This document shows, piece after piece, positions 31,430 to 43,803 of a stretch of 64,000 nt of DNA. Source of the DNA: Alligator mississippiensis (lineage: Eukaryota; Chordata; Crocodylia; Alligatoridae); NCBI RefSeq assembly GCF_030867095.1, contig NC_081824.1, positions 145,481,433-145,545,432 of the forward strand, written 5' to 3'. Both the position numbers and the translations under genes were made by a program. Position 1 is the first letter of the stretch, and each line of letters begins with the position of its first letter. Below the pieces are notes generated by a model. It did no database searches. It was not told the DNA's origin and saw only the letters and a list, made by a program, of their open reading frames with translations.

Positions 31430-32860
31430 CGGTTTTCCTACCCTCTGATCATGTGTGTGGCTCTCCTCTTCATTCTCTCAAGCTTCTCCATGGGAGCCCA
31501 AAACTGGACTCAGTACTCCAACTGCAGCCTCACCAAGGCTGAGTACAACGGGAGAATGACGTCTTGGGATTTGCTTGAGAAGCATCTATGGATGCGAGCC
31601 AGCATTTTGCTCGCTTTACTAGCAGCAGCATCACATTGAAGGCTCATGTTCATCTTGTGGTCAATCATGACCCCCAAGTCCCTTTCATCCGTAGTGCTAG
31701 CCAGCATAGCACTACTGAGCTTATAAGCATGCTGTGGGTTTTTCTTCCCAAGGTGGAGAACCTTGCATTTTTCAGTGTTAAACACCATCAGGTTCTCATC
31801 TGCCCATTTCCTGAGCTTGTCAAGGTCAGCTTGGATCACCCTCCTGTCCTCAGGTGTGGATGATTTACCCCAAAGTTTGGTGTCATCAGCGAACTTGGCC
31901 AGTCCGCTTCTGACGCCAATGTCGACATCATTAATGAAGATGTTGAATTATATAGGCCCAAGGACAGAGCCTTGAGGGACCCCACTGGTCACAGCACACC
32001 ACAATGATTGACTTCCATCAACTACCACCCTTTGGGTCCGACCACAGAGCCAATTCCCCAGCCAGCGGATTGTGGTGAAGTCGAGGCTGCAGTTGGCCAG
32101 TTTTGCTAAAAGGTGATAATGGGATTCCAGACTGAAGGCTTTTTTGAAGTCAAAATATATGACATCAATCTATTCCCCCTTGTCCAGGTGATAGGTCACC
32201 TGGTCGTAAAAGGAAATGAGATTCGTCAAGCAAGACCTACCTGCAACTAACCCATGCTGGCTATCACTCAGGATTTTGCCATCAACCAGTCTGTTGAGAA
32301 TGGTCTCTTTGATAATCTTTTCTAGGATCTTCCTTGGGATAGAGGTCAGGCTGATGAGCCTGTAGTTTGCTGGATCCACTTTCCTCCCTTTCTTGAAGAT
32401 AGGCACAACATTGACCTTCTTCCAATCATCGGGCACTTCACCAATGCACCAAGAGGTCTCAAAGATCTGTGCCAGGGGCTCAGCTATGATGCTTGCCAGC
32501 TCCTTGAGTACCCTGGGGTATAAACTGTCAGGGCTGGCTGACTTGAAGGTATCCAGCCTCTCAAGGTGTTCCTTCACAAGGTCAGCATTGATGGAGGTTA
32601 AGGAATCTCCCTCACCCAGGCCTTCCCATCCTGTAATGGGCAGGGACATCCCGTGGGACTGGTGAAAGACTGGCGCAAAATATCCATTTAACAAGTTGTT
32701 TTTTTCCTGGGCATCGGTTGTCAACTGTCCTGTCTGGTTTAGCAGGGTCCAATGTTGCCCTTGCTTTTCCTCTGGCTTCCACATATCTAAAAAAGGACTT
32801 TTTATTGTTTTTGATACTTGTAGCCAGTTGGAGTTCCATCGCAGTCTTGGCTTTTCTGGT
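31430..32860 (-). pseudogene. CR1 ORF2 reverse transcriptase domain, broken
   Basis: Motifs on the minus strand in order: [20 protein letters not shown] (about 32400), [20 protein letters not shown] (about 32250), a FADD-region remnant near 31900, and [19 protein letters not shown] (about 31760). Frame changes occur near 32170 and 31980-31840. It functioned in target-primed reverse transcription in live CR1 elements. Confidence 0.8.
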
Positions 32861-33922
32861 TCACTCTCTGCAGGTTCGGACCAGTGCAGAATATTCCTCC
32901 TTGGAGGTGGATCCCGTTCTCCATCCTTTGTAGGCTTTTCTTTTCAGATGCAGGAGGTCTGCTAGTTCTCTGGAGAGCCAAGGGGGCCGCTGTGCCCTTT
33001 TGCTGCCTTTCCTCTGAGATAAAATAGACTTTGCTTGTGCATCCAGGATCACTCCCTTGAGGAGCAACCATTGTCCCTGAACTCCCCTCCCCTTTGGGTC
33101 ATGGTCCCTTAGGGCCTCACTAACAAGCTTCCTGAGCTTGTCAAAGTCAGCTTTTCTGAAGTCAAGGACTTCTGTATTGCTGACTGACTTGCCAGCTTTA
33201 CAGTGGATGGTGAAGGTGATCAGGTCATGGTCACTGTCATTCAGCTTCCCTTCAATCATTAGGTCACTGATAAGGTCGTCCCCCATTGTCAGTACCAGGT
33301 TGAGCAGTGCTTTGTCTCTCAGCGGCCCGCAGACTTCTTGCTTCAGAAAGAGCTCATCCATACACATGAGAAAGCTTTGCGACTGTTCGGATTTGGCTGA
33401 GTGCTCTTCGCAGGAGATGTCCGGGTAATTGAAGTCTCCCATGACAACCATGGACCTGGATCGTGCAGCCTCAGCCAATTCCCTGGTGAAATCCTGGTCA
33501 AGCTCTTGATCCTGGGTTGGAGGTCTGTAGTAGATTCCCACCATTGTGTCCCCTGTGCCATATTCCCCACAGATTTTAACCCAGAGGGTCTCTAGACATC
33601 CACCCTGGGTGCCAGTGTTGGCTTGCAGGGATGCATAGCTTTCCTTGACATAGAGAGCTACAATCCTGCCCCTTTTATCCACTCGATCTCTCCTGTACAA
33701 GGTATAACCATCTATACCTGTGGTCCAGTCATGGGCGGAGTCGCACCAGGTCTCCATTATCCCTATGACATTGTAATTGTTTGTGTTGAGCAGGAGGACA
33801 AGTTCCTCCTGTTTATTCTCCAAGCTCCTGGCATTTGTGTACAGGCAGGTAAGTATTCCTTTGGGGGCCCTTGCCACACCCACAGATCTTTCCATGGCTA
33901 GAGCAGGGGTGGGCTCCCTCAA
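32861..33922 (-). pseudogene. CR1 ORF2 AP-like endonuclease domain (open for 353 codons)
   Basis: An uninterrupted 353-codon stretch holds the endonuclease landmarks: YTNARSLENKQEEL, IMETW, VGIYYRPP, VMGDFNYPDI and SDHDLITF. This domain nicks target DNA. It is open but joins a disrupted reverse transcriptase and is listed as a fragment. Confidence 0.82.
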
Positions 33923-34004
33923 GTGCCTTGGCCTGCTGGCTTTGCAAGGGTTGCTCAGTGGGCCAGCAGTAGCGGTAGTCCCCCCATCTCCTGGCGGGCT
34001 TAGT

Positions 34005-35155
34005 TTAAAGCCTGGTGGAGAAGAGCCTCCTCCCTAGTGAAGAGAGGTGGAGGCCATCCGTTCCCAGCAGCTCGCTGCCCCTCTCACCAAAGAGCAGACT
34101 GTGATCATGGAAGCCAAAGCCTTTCCAATGACACCAGCACCACAGTCTTTGGTTCACTACCTCAATCCTCCTCTCCCTCCTCAGCCTGTAGCCTGAGCCT
34201 GGGAGGATTGAGGAGAACACCACCTGCACCACCAACCCTTTAAGCCTCACTCCCAAATCCCTGTAGCACTTCATGACCCAGCTGGGAGTGCTCTGAACCA
34301 TGTCATTTGTGCCCACATGGATAAGAAGCATAGGGTAGTGGTCAGTGGGCCAGAGAAGCTCAGGAATCTTGTCCTCAATGTCTCATATACGGGCTCCCGG
34401 GAAGCAGCAGACTGCCCAGGATAAGGGGTTGGAGAGGCAGATTGCCCCCTTAGCCCCCCTCAGGATGGAGTCTCCCATGACAAACACTTTGAGTTTTGTC
34501 TTAGGGAGAATGGGAGCAGTAGCTACAGCTGAGCCTGTGTTGCTTGTGGGAGCTGGCAGCTTAGCAGGCTCTGCTGGGCCTGCAAGAGGTTCATACCTGT
34601 TGCAAAGCTCCAGTGGTGCAGGGACCTTGGTGTAGCAGGCCTTGGGGCCCTTGACCACCTTGGTCCAACCCCTTGGCTGGACAGAATGGGAGATCCCTGA
34701 GTTCTCCCTTGTCCTGGGGGGTGGCCATGGTCTACCCTCCACCTCCAGGGGAGAAGCAGTAGGAGTCTATCTCCCATTCACCATCCCTGATGGCACACAG
34801 TCTCTGGCCTGTGGCCTGGAGCTCCTCCAGCTGGCGTGCCAGAGACCCCAAAAGGGAGCAGACCTCACAAGGGGAGATGGACATGCTCCCAGACCCCAGA
34901 AAAAGTGACAGGTAGCCCCCATAGCCAAGAGCCAGGGTCTCTGTCTGCATGGAGCCCAGAACCATAGGCTCTGTCTGGGTATAGGCCTCTGAGGTGCCAG
35001 AGTGGGGGGCCGCAGACCCTGAGAGGACCCTCAGGTTGTGTCATGTGCCCATCCACATGGTGCCACTGGGAGGCTGGCTGCGGCTGGGACTGCCTTCTTA
35101 GGGTGCACAGGCAGGGCCTCGGGCCATCCCGCTCACCCTCCTGCGCAAACTCCAT
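34005..35155 (-). pseudogene. CR1 ORF1 with SGNH/GDSL-type esterase domain, broken
   Basis: The minus strand carries GDSILRG (block I; about 34490-34470), HVGTND (block III; about 34320) and DGLHLSSLG (block V; about 34040), the diagnostic blocks of the esterase found in ORF1 of CR1-clade LINEs. The blocks fall in frames opened at 34742 and 34331, with another frame change toward the N-terminus (34965, 35155). The start near 35155 is a guess from the longest upstream frame. Confidence 0.7.
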
Positions 35156-35625
35156 GCTAACTCATGCGCTGGGCAGACAAGCATGCCTGTTTGTGCGGCT
35201 CTGATCACGTGGCTCCCTGGGGGCTGGGTGAAATAGGAGCCAGGGTGGCTGAGACCCTCCTTGGTGAATCAGCCACCTTCCCACAGCTGAGCTGGACTAG
35301 TCCCCTCCTACCACAGGCCCCGCTTATGTCTGGCTATGCTGGAGGTTGGCGGGGGCGCTCCATGGCTGTTGGGGGTCACTGGGGTGCTTTGGGCTATGAC
35401 GGGCTTTCACTTTCACCCATGCGTCTTGCGCCATTCCCTAAGCCCAACTGAGGGATGTCAATCAAGAATGGGTGAGGTTAGAGAGAGCCAAACATTGAAC
35501 TAAAAAGACCTGAGTTAAATTAAGGACAGCAGCCATAGAAATGGTGTGGTACATTGCTATGATGCCCAAAGAGAATCTAAGGGAGACCTGCATACTCTCC
35601 CTTCACTTCATATATCGGTCTAAAC

Positions 35626-35812
35626 CAGGGGTGGGCAAAATGTGGCCCGCAGGCTGGATGTGGCCCACCAGGCTATTCTATCCAGCCCACAGGGCCCCTA
35701 AAAAATTTAGAAAATTAATATTTATCTGCCTCTGGCTGCCTGTCATGCAGCCCTCAATGGGTTGCCAAAACTCAGTAAACAGCCCTCTGCCTGAAATAAT
35801 TGCCCACCCTTG
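35626..35812. mobile_element. hAT-type MITE (CAGGGGTGGGCAA family)
   Basis: The terminal repeats CAGGGGTGGGCAA and TTGCCCACCCTTG have one mismatch, with a perfect 8 bp target duplication gtctaaac at 35618-35625 and 35813-35820. It is 187 bp with no ORF. Confidence 0.92.
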
Positions 35813-35820
35813 GTCTAAAC

Positions 35821-38390
35821 TAACAGGGACCATTATGTTCCACTACTCTGACCTCCTAGCCATAACCCAGTCCATAGAACCAAGCCCTAGTAGTTATTAT
35901 ATCAAGGCTACAAGTTTTTCTGAGCTATAGACAGATATCCAAATCTTTATTTAAACTTTTGCTCCTGGGAGGGAAAAAATGGCCTAAACTAGAAAAAAAA
36001 AAAAAAAAGTGAGATGTTACTGACAGATCAGGGACCTTCCTTTCTATTATTTTCTTAGTTTACTTGGGGAGCAGGAGATGGGCTATGTGATCCCCTCCTG
36101 ACATTGGATCTGACTATATGTCCATCTTTGCTTCCAGGTGTGCTGAAAATTAAGATGAATAAAGTTCCAAATGCTTTTCATGTAAGGAGTTCCTCTTAGC
36201 CAGTAGAAAATAAAGTGTAGAAAAGATTGCAGGAAAAAAAAAAATCATTTTTGGAGTAAAAATGGAAAAGCTGGAAAATATTTCTCTTTCTCCTTTTCCT
36301 TCTCCATTTGTGTTTGATGGAAGAAGAAACAGTCTAGATAAATTTTGTTGCCTCACAAAAATGCTTTGGCAAGAATATTTTGTTTCACCAACACAGCTAT
36401 CCAGTATGAAATTGAAACTTTTGGAGAGTCCATGATTTCAGGCTTCCCTGGAAAGTCTTGAAATCCTGCATGTATTTCTGTCCCTGACTTGAAATCTTAG
36501 AAACTTGTCCCAAGCAAGCACTTATGAGCAGAAAACTGTCAAGGCAATTACACACTGATGTTGTGCCTCTGTGTCTTTGTTTTAGCTTCCATGCCCTGGT
36601 TTGAAAAACATCTTTGTAGTGTCACTAACAAGGCTGGTCCTAGGTTTTTTGAGAAACTGTACACCTGGCATGGAGAACAGGAAGTGGAGACTATGTGCAG
36701 TTTCCACAGAAGGTGTAGTAGTTGCATATTTCCTGAGGTAGCTCCTTGACTCCTGATAAACAATGAAACCATGGATGTGGAAGCCTTGTTTGCATGTTGA
36801 CTAGGAAGCTGGATATGCTGATGTCATACGTGTAAAGAGGGTTCCAAAGTCTAAGGACGTGAAGCTTAGAAATAGACATGATATAGAGACCCTCAAAGGC
36901 TAGAGTTCTTAATTCAGAGGTCAGCCTGGCACAAGATGTCAACTGAATGCAAGTGTTAGACAAATTCCTCTTTCTGTCCCTGAGAAGGAAGAATTAAAAA
37001 AAAAAAAATGAATGGTTAATTTTTATATGATATTTTGTATACAATATAAAGATTTTTATTCAAGTGTTACCACATGCCTGCACCCTCGGATTATTTAAAA
37101 ACATTTTTACCTTGATCTCTTTTTGCTTCTGAATGCCTTAGGTTTGAGAATGTCACCTCTTCTGTTGTACTACTCCGAGCAGTGAAAACTCAGCAATGAA
37201 CCAAATAGCAAAGCACTTTCAGATCTTTCAAAATTAAACATGTGACATAAGTACAGGTCTCCATGTCTCTGTGTGTTGTGCAGTCTTTTACAGTAATGGC
37301 CAGTTTGTACAGAATGAACAGGTAATACCCCTTAATCAGAATGGTAGATAGAGTTGTGTAAGGCCCATCTTGAAGAGGCATCTGGGAAGAGGCCAAGCTG
37401 GCATCCCGGAGTGGGGGGGGGGGGTGTCAGCTTTGCGGAACCCAGGGGCCACGAGACAATGACCTAATGCATCTGCTGATCAGCTGAAATGGAGAAGAGG
37501 GAAATGCTTTGAGCAACTAACTGTTCTGGAAAGTACCAGAAATAAACAGCCATGAAAAGGGGAACTGTGGCAAGGCCCGAGGTGACCCTGCTTTGCAGCA
37601 TACAATGTGGCTTGCTCTAACCCATAAAAGGTGATAAAAGCTAGAGGAGTTGTGTGATTGGAGGATCTCGGGCAGATGGGAGACAGGTATAAAGGTTTTA
37701 AGAACAAAGCCTTGGGCGGAACTACTTCAGGGAGGACAAGGCTGAGGACCTGATAAAGGAGGTAGTCTCATCCCCCAGGATGCTGGGTGGGGTTCCCGAG
37801 ACCCATCAGGTAATAACGAGGGAAAAGGGTGTGCAGTGCCTTTCTTCCAACCCGACGCGCTTGCTATTCTTGAACTAGTTATAAGATCATTTCAAATACA
37901 TGTTGTTGATTTTCTGTTTCTGCAGTAAAAAGTAAATCATTGGATTTTACCTGGCATGTGGCTTGTGGGTTACTCACATACCCCCTTGGATAGGGAGGGA
38001 ACCCCTACAAGTTGTTATTAAATACAGTTTCTTTGTGGGGGGTTCTTTCTGTCAACATGGTTAGTAGCCGAAAGCCAGATTGACTCTGTAGGCAGACTGG
38101 TTCTGAACCCCCCTGAAGTAGCACAGACCATTAGACAAAAAGGTCCCTGACATGTTAACTCAGTCATAAGGGCTTCCCCTAGGGAGAGGGGAATCCTGGA
38201 TTCCAGTCTTTATTTCAAGAACTGTTTATGCATCTTACTTAGGATTGTTATATGATTAGGAAAACCAGAAACAACCCTGGAAGCAGGGACCAGAGTATGA
38301 CAAGACTGACATCCATGCATTCATAAAGCACCATAGTAATACTTGCTCTGGATGGATTCCAGAGAAAGTGCTCAGTACAGGCATTGATGA
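35821..38390. other. Unassigned intergenic stretch
   Basis: No exon or element is recognised. Homopolymer runs occur at about 35991-36008 (A), 36994-37006 (A) and 37410-37425 (G). Confidence 0.45.
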
Positions 38391-38394
38391 CCTG

Positions 38395-38660
38395 TAAGTA
38401 TTGATAGGAGTGCAGGTGAGGGAGGGGAGAAACAGCTTCACACTGCTGTTGCCCCTGCAGCTGCCAGGCACTGGCTCTGATTGGGCTACAGCCCCCGGCC
38501 CTGCAGTCAGTGCTGAGATCAGACTGCTGCTGCTTCCCCCACTACTTCTGAGCCTGTCTCTGGCTGGGCTGCAGCACCCCACCATCATTCCAGAAAACTG
38601 GGGGGGGGGGGCATGTGCCCCCTGCCCCACCAATGTGTTTCCAATATACAGTTATTTCAT
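38395..38660. repeat. GC-rich repeat fragment
   Basis: Contains ctgccccac and ggggcatgtgccccctg words like the GC-rich repeats elsewhere, plus a G12-type run near 38600. Bases 38660-38990 are unassigned. Confidence 0.35.
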
Positions 38661-38989
38661 GGATACAAAGGGAGATTGCCTGGGTCAGGAAAATTCAGGT
38701 CAACCTTTAGGCTGTAAGTTAGTCTGTGGGGTAAGGGCTCCTTCTTGTTCATAACAGCTGGTTGGACAGCCATGAACATAAGAAAGAAAGTATGCATGAG
38801 GGGGCCTGTAACAGGAGGGCAGTCAGGGTTGCCGTGCTCTCCGCTGCCGCCTCCTTTACCTTGTCCAGGCTGCTGACTAGCAACCTCCAATTCTCGCCTG
38901 CCACGATTTTGATCTTATATATGTATTTTATAGGGAGGCTGCCTTTCGTCTACTAGTCCACGGTTCTCCTGTTATCTTTAGGTCATCCA

Positions 38990-39720
38990 TGGTAGTGAGT
39001 GTTCCTGTACACTCCAGCCTTATGGGCTATGCATGGCTCCAACCATCCCTGTACCACACCCCAAGCCTCGCAGATGTGCCTGATGTTGTTAGGTCTCTCT
39101 CACCATGCCCTCTCTAGCACTCGGGCTCTCTGCAGTCCCATCTCTCTCTCCGGGACCCTTTCAGTAATGCCGCCTTCTCTCTGGGGCTCACCACGCCCGT
39201 ACTGGGGCTTCTCAGCAACGCCCCCTCTCTGGGGCTTCTCAACTGGCCATCTCTGGGGCTGGGGTCTGTGCACGGCAAATGCTGTGCCCTCACTGGCGCG
39301 GGGTCCCCACTCCACTGTGAGTCCCCTATGAGGCCTCCTCCAACCCCTGATAGCCTCACCCAAACCACCAGTGATAAAACAACAACACAAACACAGCCCC
39401 TTTGGCTACAACACAAACAGAAGCCACCTGGTTATAAACACTCTCAAGCCTACCGGGGATCCTTTATCTCTCAGCAGTATCAGAAGCTACTCCTTCATCA
39501 CCCCTCTCCTCTCTTCCATGGCAGGGAGCTCCTTCCTCCTCGGCTGCTGGTAGGGAACTGCCTCCTGGCCTCCTGCCTGTGATTTATATAGAAGCCAGGC
39601 CCTGCCCCTTCCTTCAGCTGGCTAGGCAGGTGGGGCTCATTAGTTCCCTCCAGTTACCTCAGCAACCAGCACCTGAGGAGCTATCCCGGCTCTCTTAGTA
39701 GCAGGCACCTAAGTGCCCTG
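38990..39720. repeat. C/T-rich repeat region hosting the solo LTR
   Basis: Repeated ggggcttctc and ctctctgggg words occur around 39120-39260. The layout resembles 11190-11740 and may be an antisense LTR or MITE of another family. Open frames on both strands lack domains. I cannot classify it. Confidence 0.3.
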
Positions 39721-39721
39721 C

Positions 39722-40237
39722 TGTTGAGCCCCAGCTCAAGTCTGGGATCGTGCCCGGTATGCAAAGGCCAATAAAGATACCAGGGGTGAAAGTATAAAGA
39801 AGGTTTATTGCTAGCAATAAAAGGTGCGAGGAGAATAATTTCATGTAACAAGCACACCAGATCACTACCACTAAGCAGTAGTGGTACTAAGCAGTTTTAT
39901 ACAGGAGTTTTCAAGTTCTCACCAGCGTATTTGTTTGCTGATTGGTTGTAAGGAGTGACGCAAGGAGTTCTTTACTGAGCATGTCTCTATACCTGTGTTT
40001 TAGCCATGTATGTCATTTACATACATGTATGTTTCATTAGCATACTTTTTCCCCACCTAGGGGCATGATTTTTAGTATTTTAATGAGCCCTTTTAACCCA
40101 GTTCCCTGTTTTTTCCTTTTTGTTTTCAAGCCCCCTTTATCTCAGACTGTCTCCTCCTTATCATTGCAGATGGGCATTCGTCACATAACATTCTGTTTGC
40201 TTTGTCTTGGGTAGTGTTTTCTAGGTCACTCCTTACA
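39722..40237 (-). mobile_element. Solo LTR of the same ERV family, antisense
   Basis: It matches the provirus LTRs over their whole length on the minus strand (start cttaca... near 40237, TATA word near 39900, AATAAA in reverse near 39815, end TGTTGAGCCCC at 39722). It is flanked by a perfect 4 bp duplication CTGC (39718-39721, 40238-40241). It is more diverged from the provirus than the two provirus LTRs are from each other. It arose by recombination between the LTRs of an older insertion. Confidence 0.88.
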
Positions 40238-40241
40238 CTGC

Positions 40242-41246
40242 TACAGGGCCTGATGCTGTAGTCCAGGAAGGAGGCCATTTCTTGAAAGGAAGGGAGTAGG
40301 ATTTGGGGCTTAGCTCCTGCTGCCAAAATTATTTTTTTAGTTTAAACAATGATAGTATGACATAAAAAGAATAAACAGCCCTGGCAGCAGGAAGTGGAAC
40401 TCAATGGAAATAGGCCACAAGGGAATGTCTCCTTCACCGGGCTAAAATGTCAGGTTCCCTTGCGCCCTCTTTCTACCCAGACTTTACTATAGGTCATTTT
40501 CTTGGGAATTAGAAAAGGTTGGTCTAAACCTCTCAAGCAATGAAGGGCATATCATTTAGATCTTCCACTTGCTGGTTAAATTCACCAAGCACTAGACAAT
40601 TAGGCAAGAGGGCAACACTATACTGCACCTACCTCCAGGAGTCAGATTATGCATTGTAATCTGCAAGCAAACAGAAGGGCCTAACATGCAGTGTGAGTCA
40701 GGTATCTAAGCTCCTGAAAGGAGTGAGTGTGATATAAATAAAGGCCTATGTTCCGTCTTGATTCATATTTCCTGGTGACTACCACTTGGAGCCCCTAGGC
40801 TTTCTGGACTGCCCTTGGCGAATACCCACCTCTATTCATTTTCTGTGTATAATGTCTGGATCCTTCACCCTAAATCACATTTAGGAATCTCTAGCATCTC
40901 TCCATTGACTGTATACAGATCCAAGGTGCCAACCTAGCCAAACTGATCTGCCCTCCTAGGACAAAGTGCCTAACATTCTGGTGATTCCAGCACCAATGTG
41001 AATCTTGTTCAAAATCCCTGCACAAATGCTTACTTAGTTACACCCTTTTGCAGATTACATGCATGAAAAAAGGATTTTATGAACACGGTAGGTAACCATG
41101 CTTTTGTAATGGATCTCACACTGTATAGCATTTTGGAGAAATGACTTGAAATCCTTATAATGGAGGCTACTGAAAGATGTAGAGGGATGGTGTAATCTAC
41201 TGGACAGGGGCAACACATAGGGGGTGCACATGGGTGCATGTGGGGT
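40242..41246. other. Spacer between solo LTR and provirus
   Basis: Unassigned sequence; the last 40 bp (gggtgcacatgggtgcatg) belong to the GC-rich repeat into which the provirus inserted. Confidence 0.45.
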
Positions 41247-41746
41247 TGTAAGGAGTGACCTAGAAACCTCTACTCGAAGACGAAGCAGAAGAGAATGCTA
41301 TGTGAAGAATGTCCATCTGCAATGATAAGGAGGAGACAGTCCTAAATAAAGGGGGCTTGAAAACAAAAGAAGAAACAGAGTACTGGGTTAAAGGGCTCAT
41401 TAAAATACTAAAAATCACACCCCTAGGTGGGGAAGAAGTAAGCTAATGAAACACATATGTATGTAAATGAGATACATGGCTAAAACACAGGTATAGAGAC
41501 ATGCTCAGTAAAGAACTTCTTGCGTCACTCACTTATAACCAATCATTAAACGAGCACGCTTCCGAAGGCTTGAAAACTCCTGTATAAAAGATGCTTAGAA
41601 ATAGTGATCTGGTGTGCTTGTTACGTGAATTATTCTGCTTGCACCTTTTATTGCTAGCAATAAACCTTCTTTGTACTTTCACCCCTGGTATCTTTATTGG
41701 CCTTTGCATACCGGGCACGATCCCAGACTTGAGCTGGGGCACAACA
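41247..41746 (+). repeat. 5' LTR
   Basis: 500 bp, TGTAAG to ACAACA. TATAAAA is at 41583-41589 and AATAAA at 41659-41664, placing the transcription start near 41610. It is preceded by GGGT. Confidence 0.95.
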
Positions 41747-41751
41747 GTTTT

Positions 41752-41769
41752 TGGCGACCCAGATGGGAC
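41752..41769 (+). other. Primer binding site
   Basis: TGGCGACCC begins 5 bp after the LTR. The CCA-complementary TGG followed by CGAC could suit an arginine-type tRNA 3' end, but I could not match all 18 bases to a tRNA from memory. Confidence 0.6.
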
Positions 41770-42102
41770 TGCCTTAGATAAGGCATTGCCCGGACTAACT
41801 GACGACCAGACGACCGCTCCTCCAGAATGAATGTCAGGCGCGCCCCGGGATCTCTTTTCCCGGTAAGACTTTTGCTTCAGGGGGAGCTGGATCACTGAGG
41901 CGGCAGTAGCCTAACGGTGCAACGCCATAGAGTGAAAGTACCAGTAACAGGCACTGCGGTGAGAGGGTAGAAAGGGCATAAGGCCTACCATCAGTACGCC
42001 TACCTGGGATTATCTCTGTAAGTATTCTGTCTGGCCCGAGTCCAAGACCAGTGATTTTTCCCCTGTGAGGACGAGGACTAAGAACAGATCCCTGGATCCC
42101 AG

Positions 42103-42104
42103 GT
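42103..42104 (+). promoter_or_regulatory. Candidate retroviral splice donor
   Basis: cccag|gtaagtc in the leader, 38 bp before the gag ATG, is a strong donor. A matching acceptor for env may be ttttacag at 47479-47486, 8 bp before the env ATG. Confidence 0.5.
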
Positions 42105-42140
42105 AAGTCGGACGGTCAGAACCAGGAAGGCAGCCCTGAG

Positions 42141-43797
42141 ATGGGTACCATTAACAGTAAGGTTAGGGAATGTACCCCCCTCTCTTGTGTATTGGGACAT
42201 TGGGCAGAGTTCGGTGGGGATCCTATGACTAAGAAGAAAGCTAAATTCTTCTGTGAAACTGCGTGGCCACGCTATAAGCTAGATGATCAAGAACATTGGC
42301 CTCCAGAGGGAAGTGTTAATTATAATACCATCTTACAATTGATTTGTTCTGCTGGCAGAATGGTAAATGGGAGGAATTGATGTATGCGCAAGCGTTTATG
42401 TCTCTCTGTAGTGATAGAAAGGTTTTGGATAAATGTGGATTGGGGAGGGGGTTGGGATCTGTAAGGTGGCAGTGGCTCGACCAACTGAAAATCCTGTCCT
42501 GGAATGTCCGGAGCCGGAGGTTCCACTCCCTTTGTCACCTCTACCTTATCCTCCTCCTCTTCCCCCTCCTTCTCCACATTCGTCTGATTCCTCGTTGGCA
42601 TCTGCTCTTCTTCCTTCCTCCCCCCCACCCCCCGAGGCGGAGGTTGAGAACACTCCCCGACCCAGGGATCTGGAGCAGCACCGACCATGGCCGTCGGGTG
42701 CTTGGCAATCTCCAGAACCCCCGACTTCTCCTGATATAACCCCGGGAGGTGGGTGGAGAGTACAGTTAGGAGCAGACTCCAGGGTTAAGGGAAAACATCA
42801 CAGGGAATCTGATCCTGGCCGTAGGAAGGGAAATGGGGTATTTCCCCTAAGAGAACAAGTGGTACCCGGGCCACTCGAAGATGATGGTGAGCCAACCTAC
42901 AGTCAAACCTTTGTGCACGTTCCTTTCACTACCTCAGATTTGTATAACTGGTGGAACAATACCCCCAGCTTGAGAGAGGATCCTGAAAAGGTACGAAACC
43001 TGTTTGAAATGATTTTCAAAACCCATAACCCAACCTGGGCAGATGTTCAGTCTCTTTTAGATGTCCTGTTGATACCAGAGGAAAGGAGGATGGTAGTAAA
43101 CAAAGCCTGTGAGTACGTGGAAAAGGAAATTACTGCAGGGCACCTGCAAGGAAATAAGGACAATCATGTCCCCACCCAGGAGCCAGATTGGAGCCCAGAC
43201 CAAGATATGACCTCCATCCATGCCTATCAAAAATATATCCTCTGAGGATTGAGAGGTGCTGTGAAAAAACCTCAGAATCTCAGTAAGGTGTATGAGATTC
43301 GACAGGAGATGAATGAGACCCCGAGTGCCTTCTTGGAAAGAATCTACACTACTTTCAGACAATACACCCGCGAGGACCCAGAGGATGCATCAAACGCTTG
43401 CATGGTAAATGTGATCTTCATAGGTCAGAGTGCACCGGACATTAGGAAAAAATTGCAGAAGACAGACGGAGCAGCAGGTATGCCTATTTCCCAACTAGTA
43501 GACATTGCTTACCAAGTATTTACTAAATGAGAAAGTGTTCAGGAAAAGAAACAGGATAAGAAAGAGGAGAGAAAGAGGAAAATGCTGGCAGCCCTAGTGG
43601 CGGCTGCAATCACGGGAAAACCCAGAAATGAGGGATCCCGGAGACAGCCTCAGAGGCGGGGTCCATTAGAGAAAGATCAGTGTCCCTATTGCAAACAAAA
43701 GGGACACTGGAAGTGGGAATGCCCCAATTGGAAAGTAGGTGAAGGTGAAAAGAAAAGAGAGGAGAGCAGTGGACTGTTTGCTTTTGGAGGGGATTAG
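42141..43797 (+). pseudogene. gag: ERV gag, broken
   Basis: The ATG gives MGTINS, with Gly2 suited to N-myristoylation as in matrix proteins. The reading register changes twice in the matrix/proline-rich part (around 42344-42380 and 42430-42475), then stays in one frame. A proline-rich segment (about 42500-42720) precedes capsid, which starts near FPLRE (about 42840) and includes a major-homology-like stretch after 43249. In-frame TGA codons lie at 43243 and 43528. The nucleocapsid has one CCHC knuckle, CPYCKQKGHWKWEC, near 43681. It ends with TAG at 43795, in the same frame as protease. Gag formed the particle core; this copy cannot make a full product. Confidence 0.85.
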
Positions 43798-43803
43798 GAT
43801 TAA

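Larger units (their letters stand above)
30546..35455 (-). mobile_element. Nearly full-length CR1 LINE, antisense, interrupted
   Basis: The 3' tail is at 30546 (catagattcatagg repeats). On the minus strand, ORF1 with an esterase domain (35155-34005), endonuclease (33922-32861), reverse transcriptase (32860-31430 and 30963-30650) and the 3' end follow in the normal CR1 order. A GC-rich 5' region extends to about 35455. The body is interrupted at 30964-31425 by a chimeric insertion. Frameshifts and stops break both ORFs, so it is not autonomous. Confidence 0.82.

Noticed and set aside
36550..36760. Exon-like stretch after ttgttttag with an open frame
   Set aside because: No recognisable protein family and no partner exons; the acceptor-like site alone is weak evidence.
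42433..43245. A separate proline-rich host gene
   Set aside because: It continues into capsid and zinc-knuckle sequence of gag in the same frame, between matched LTRs.
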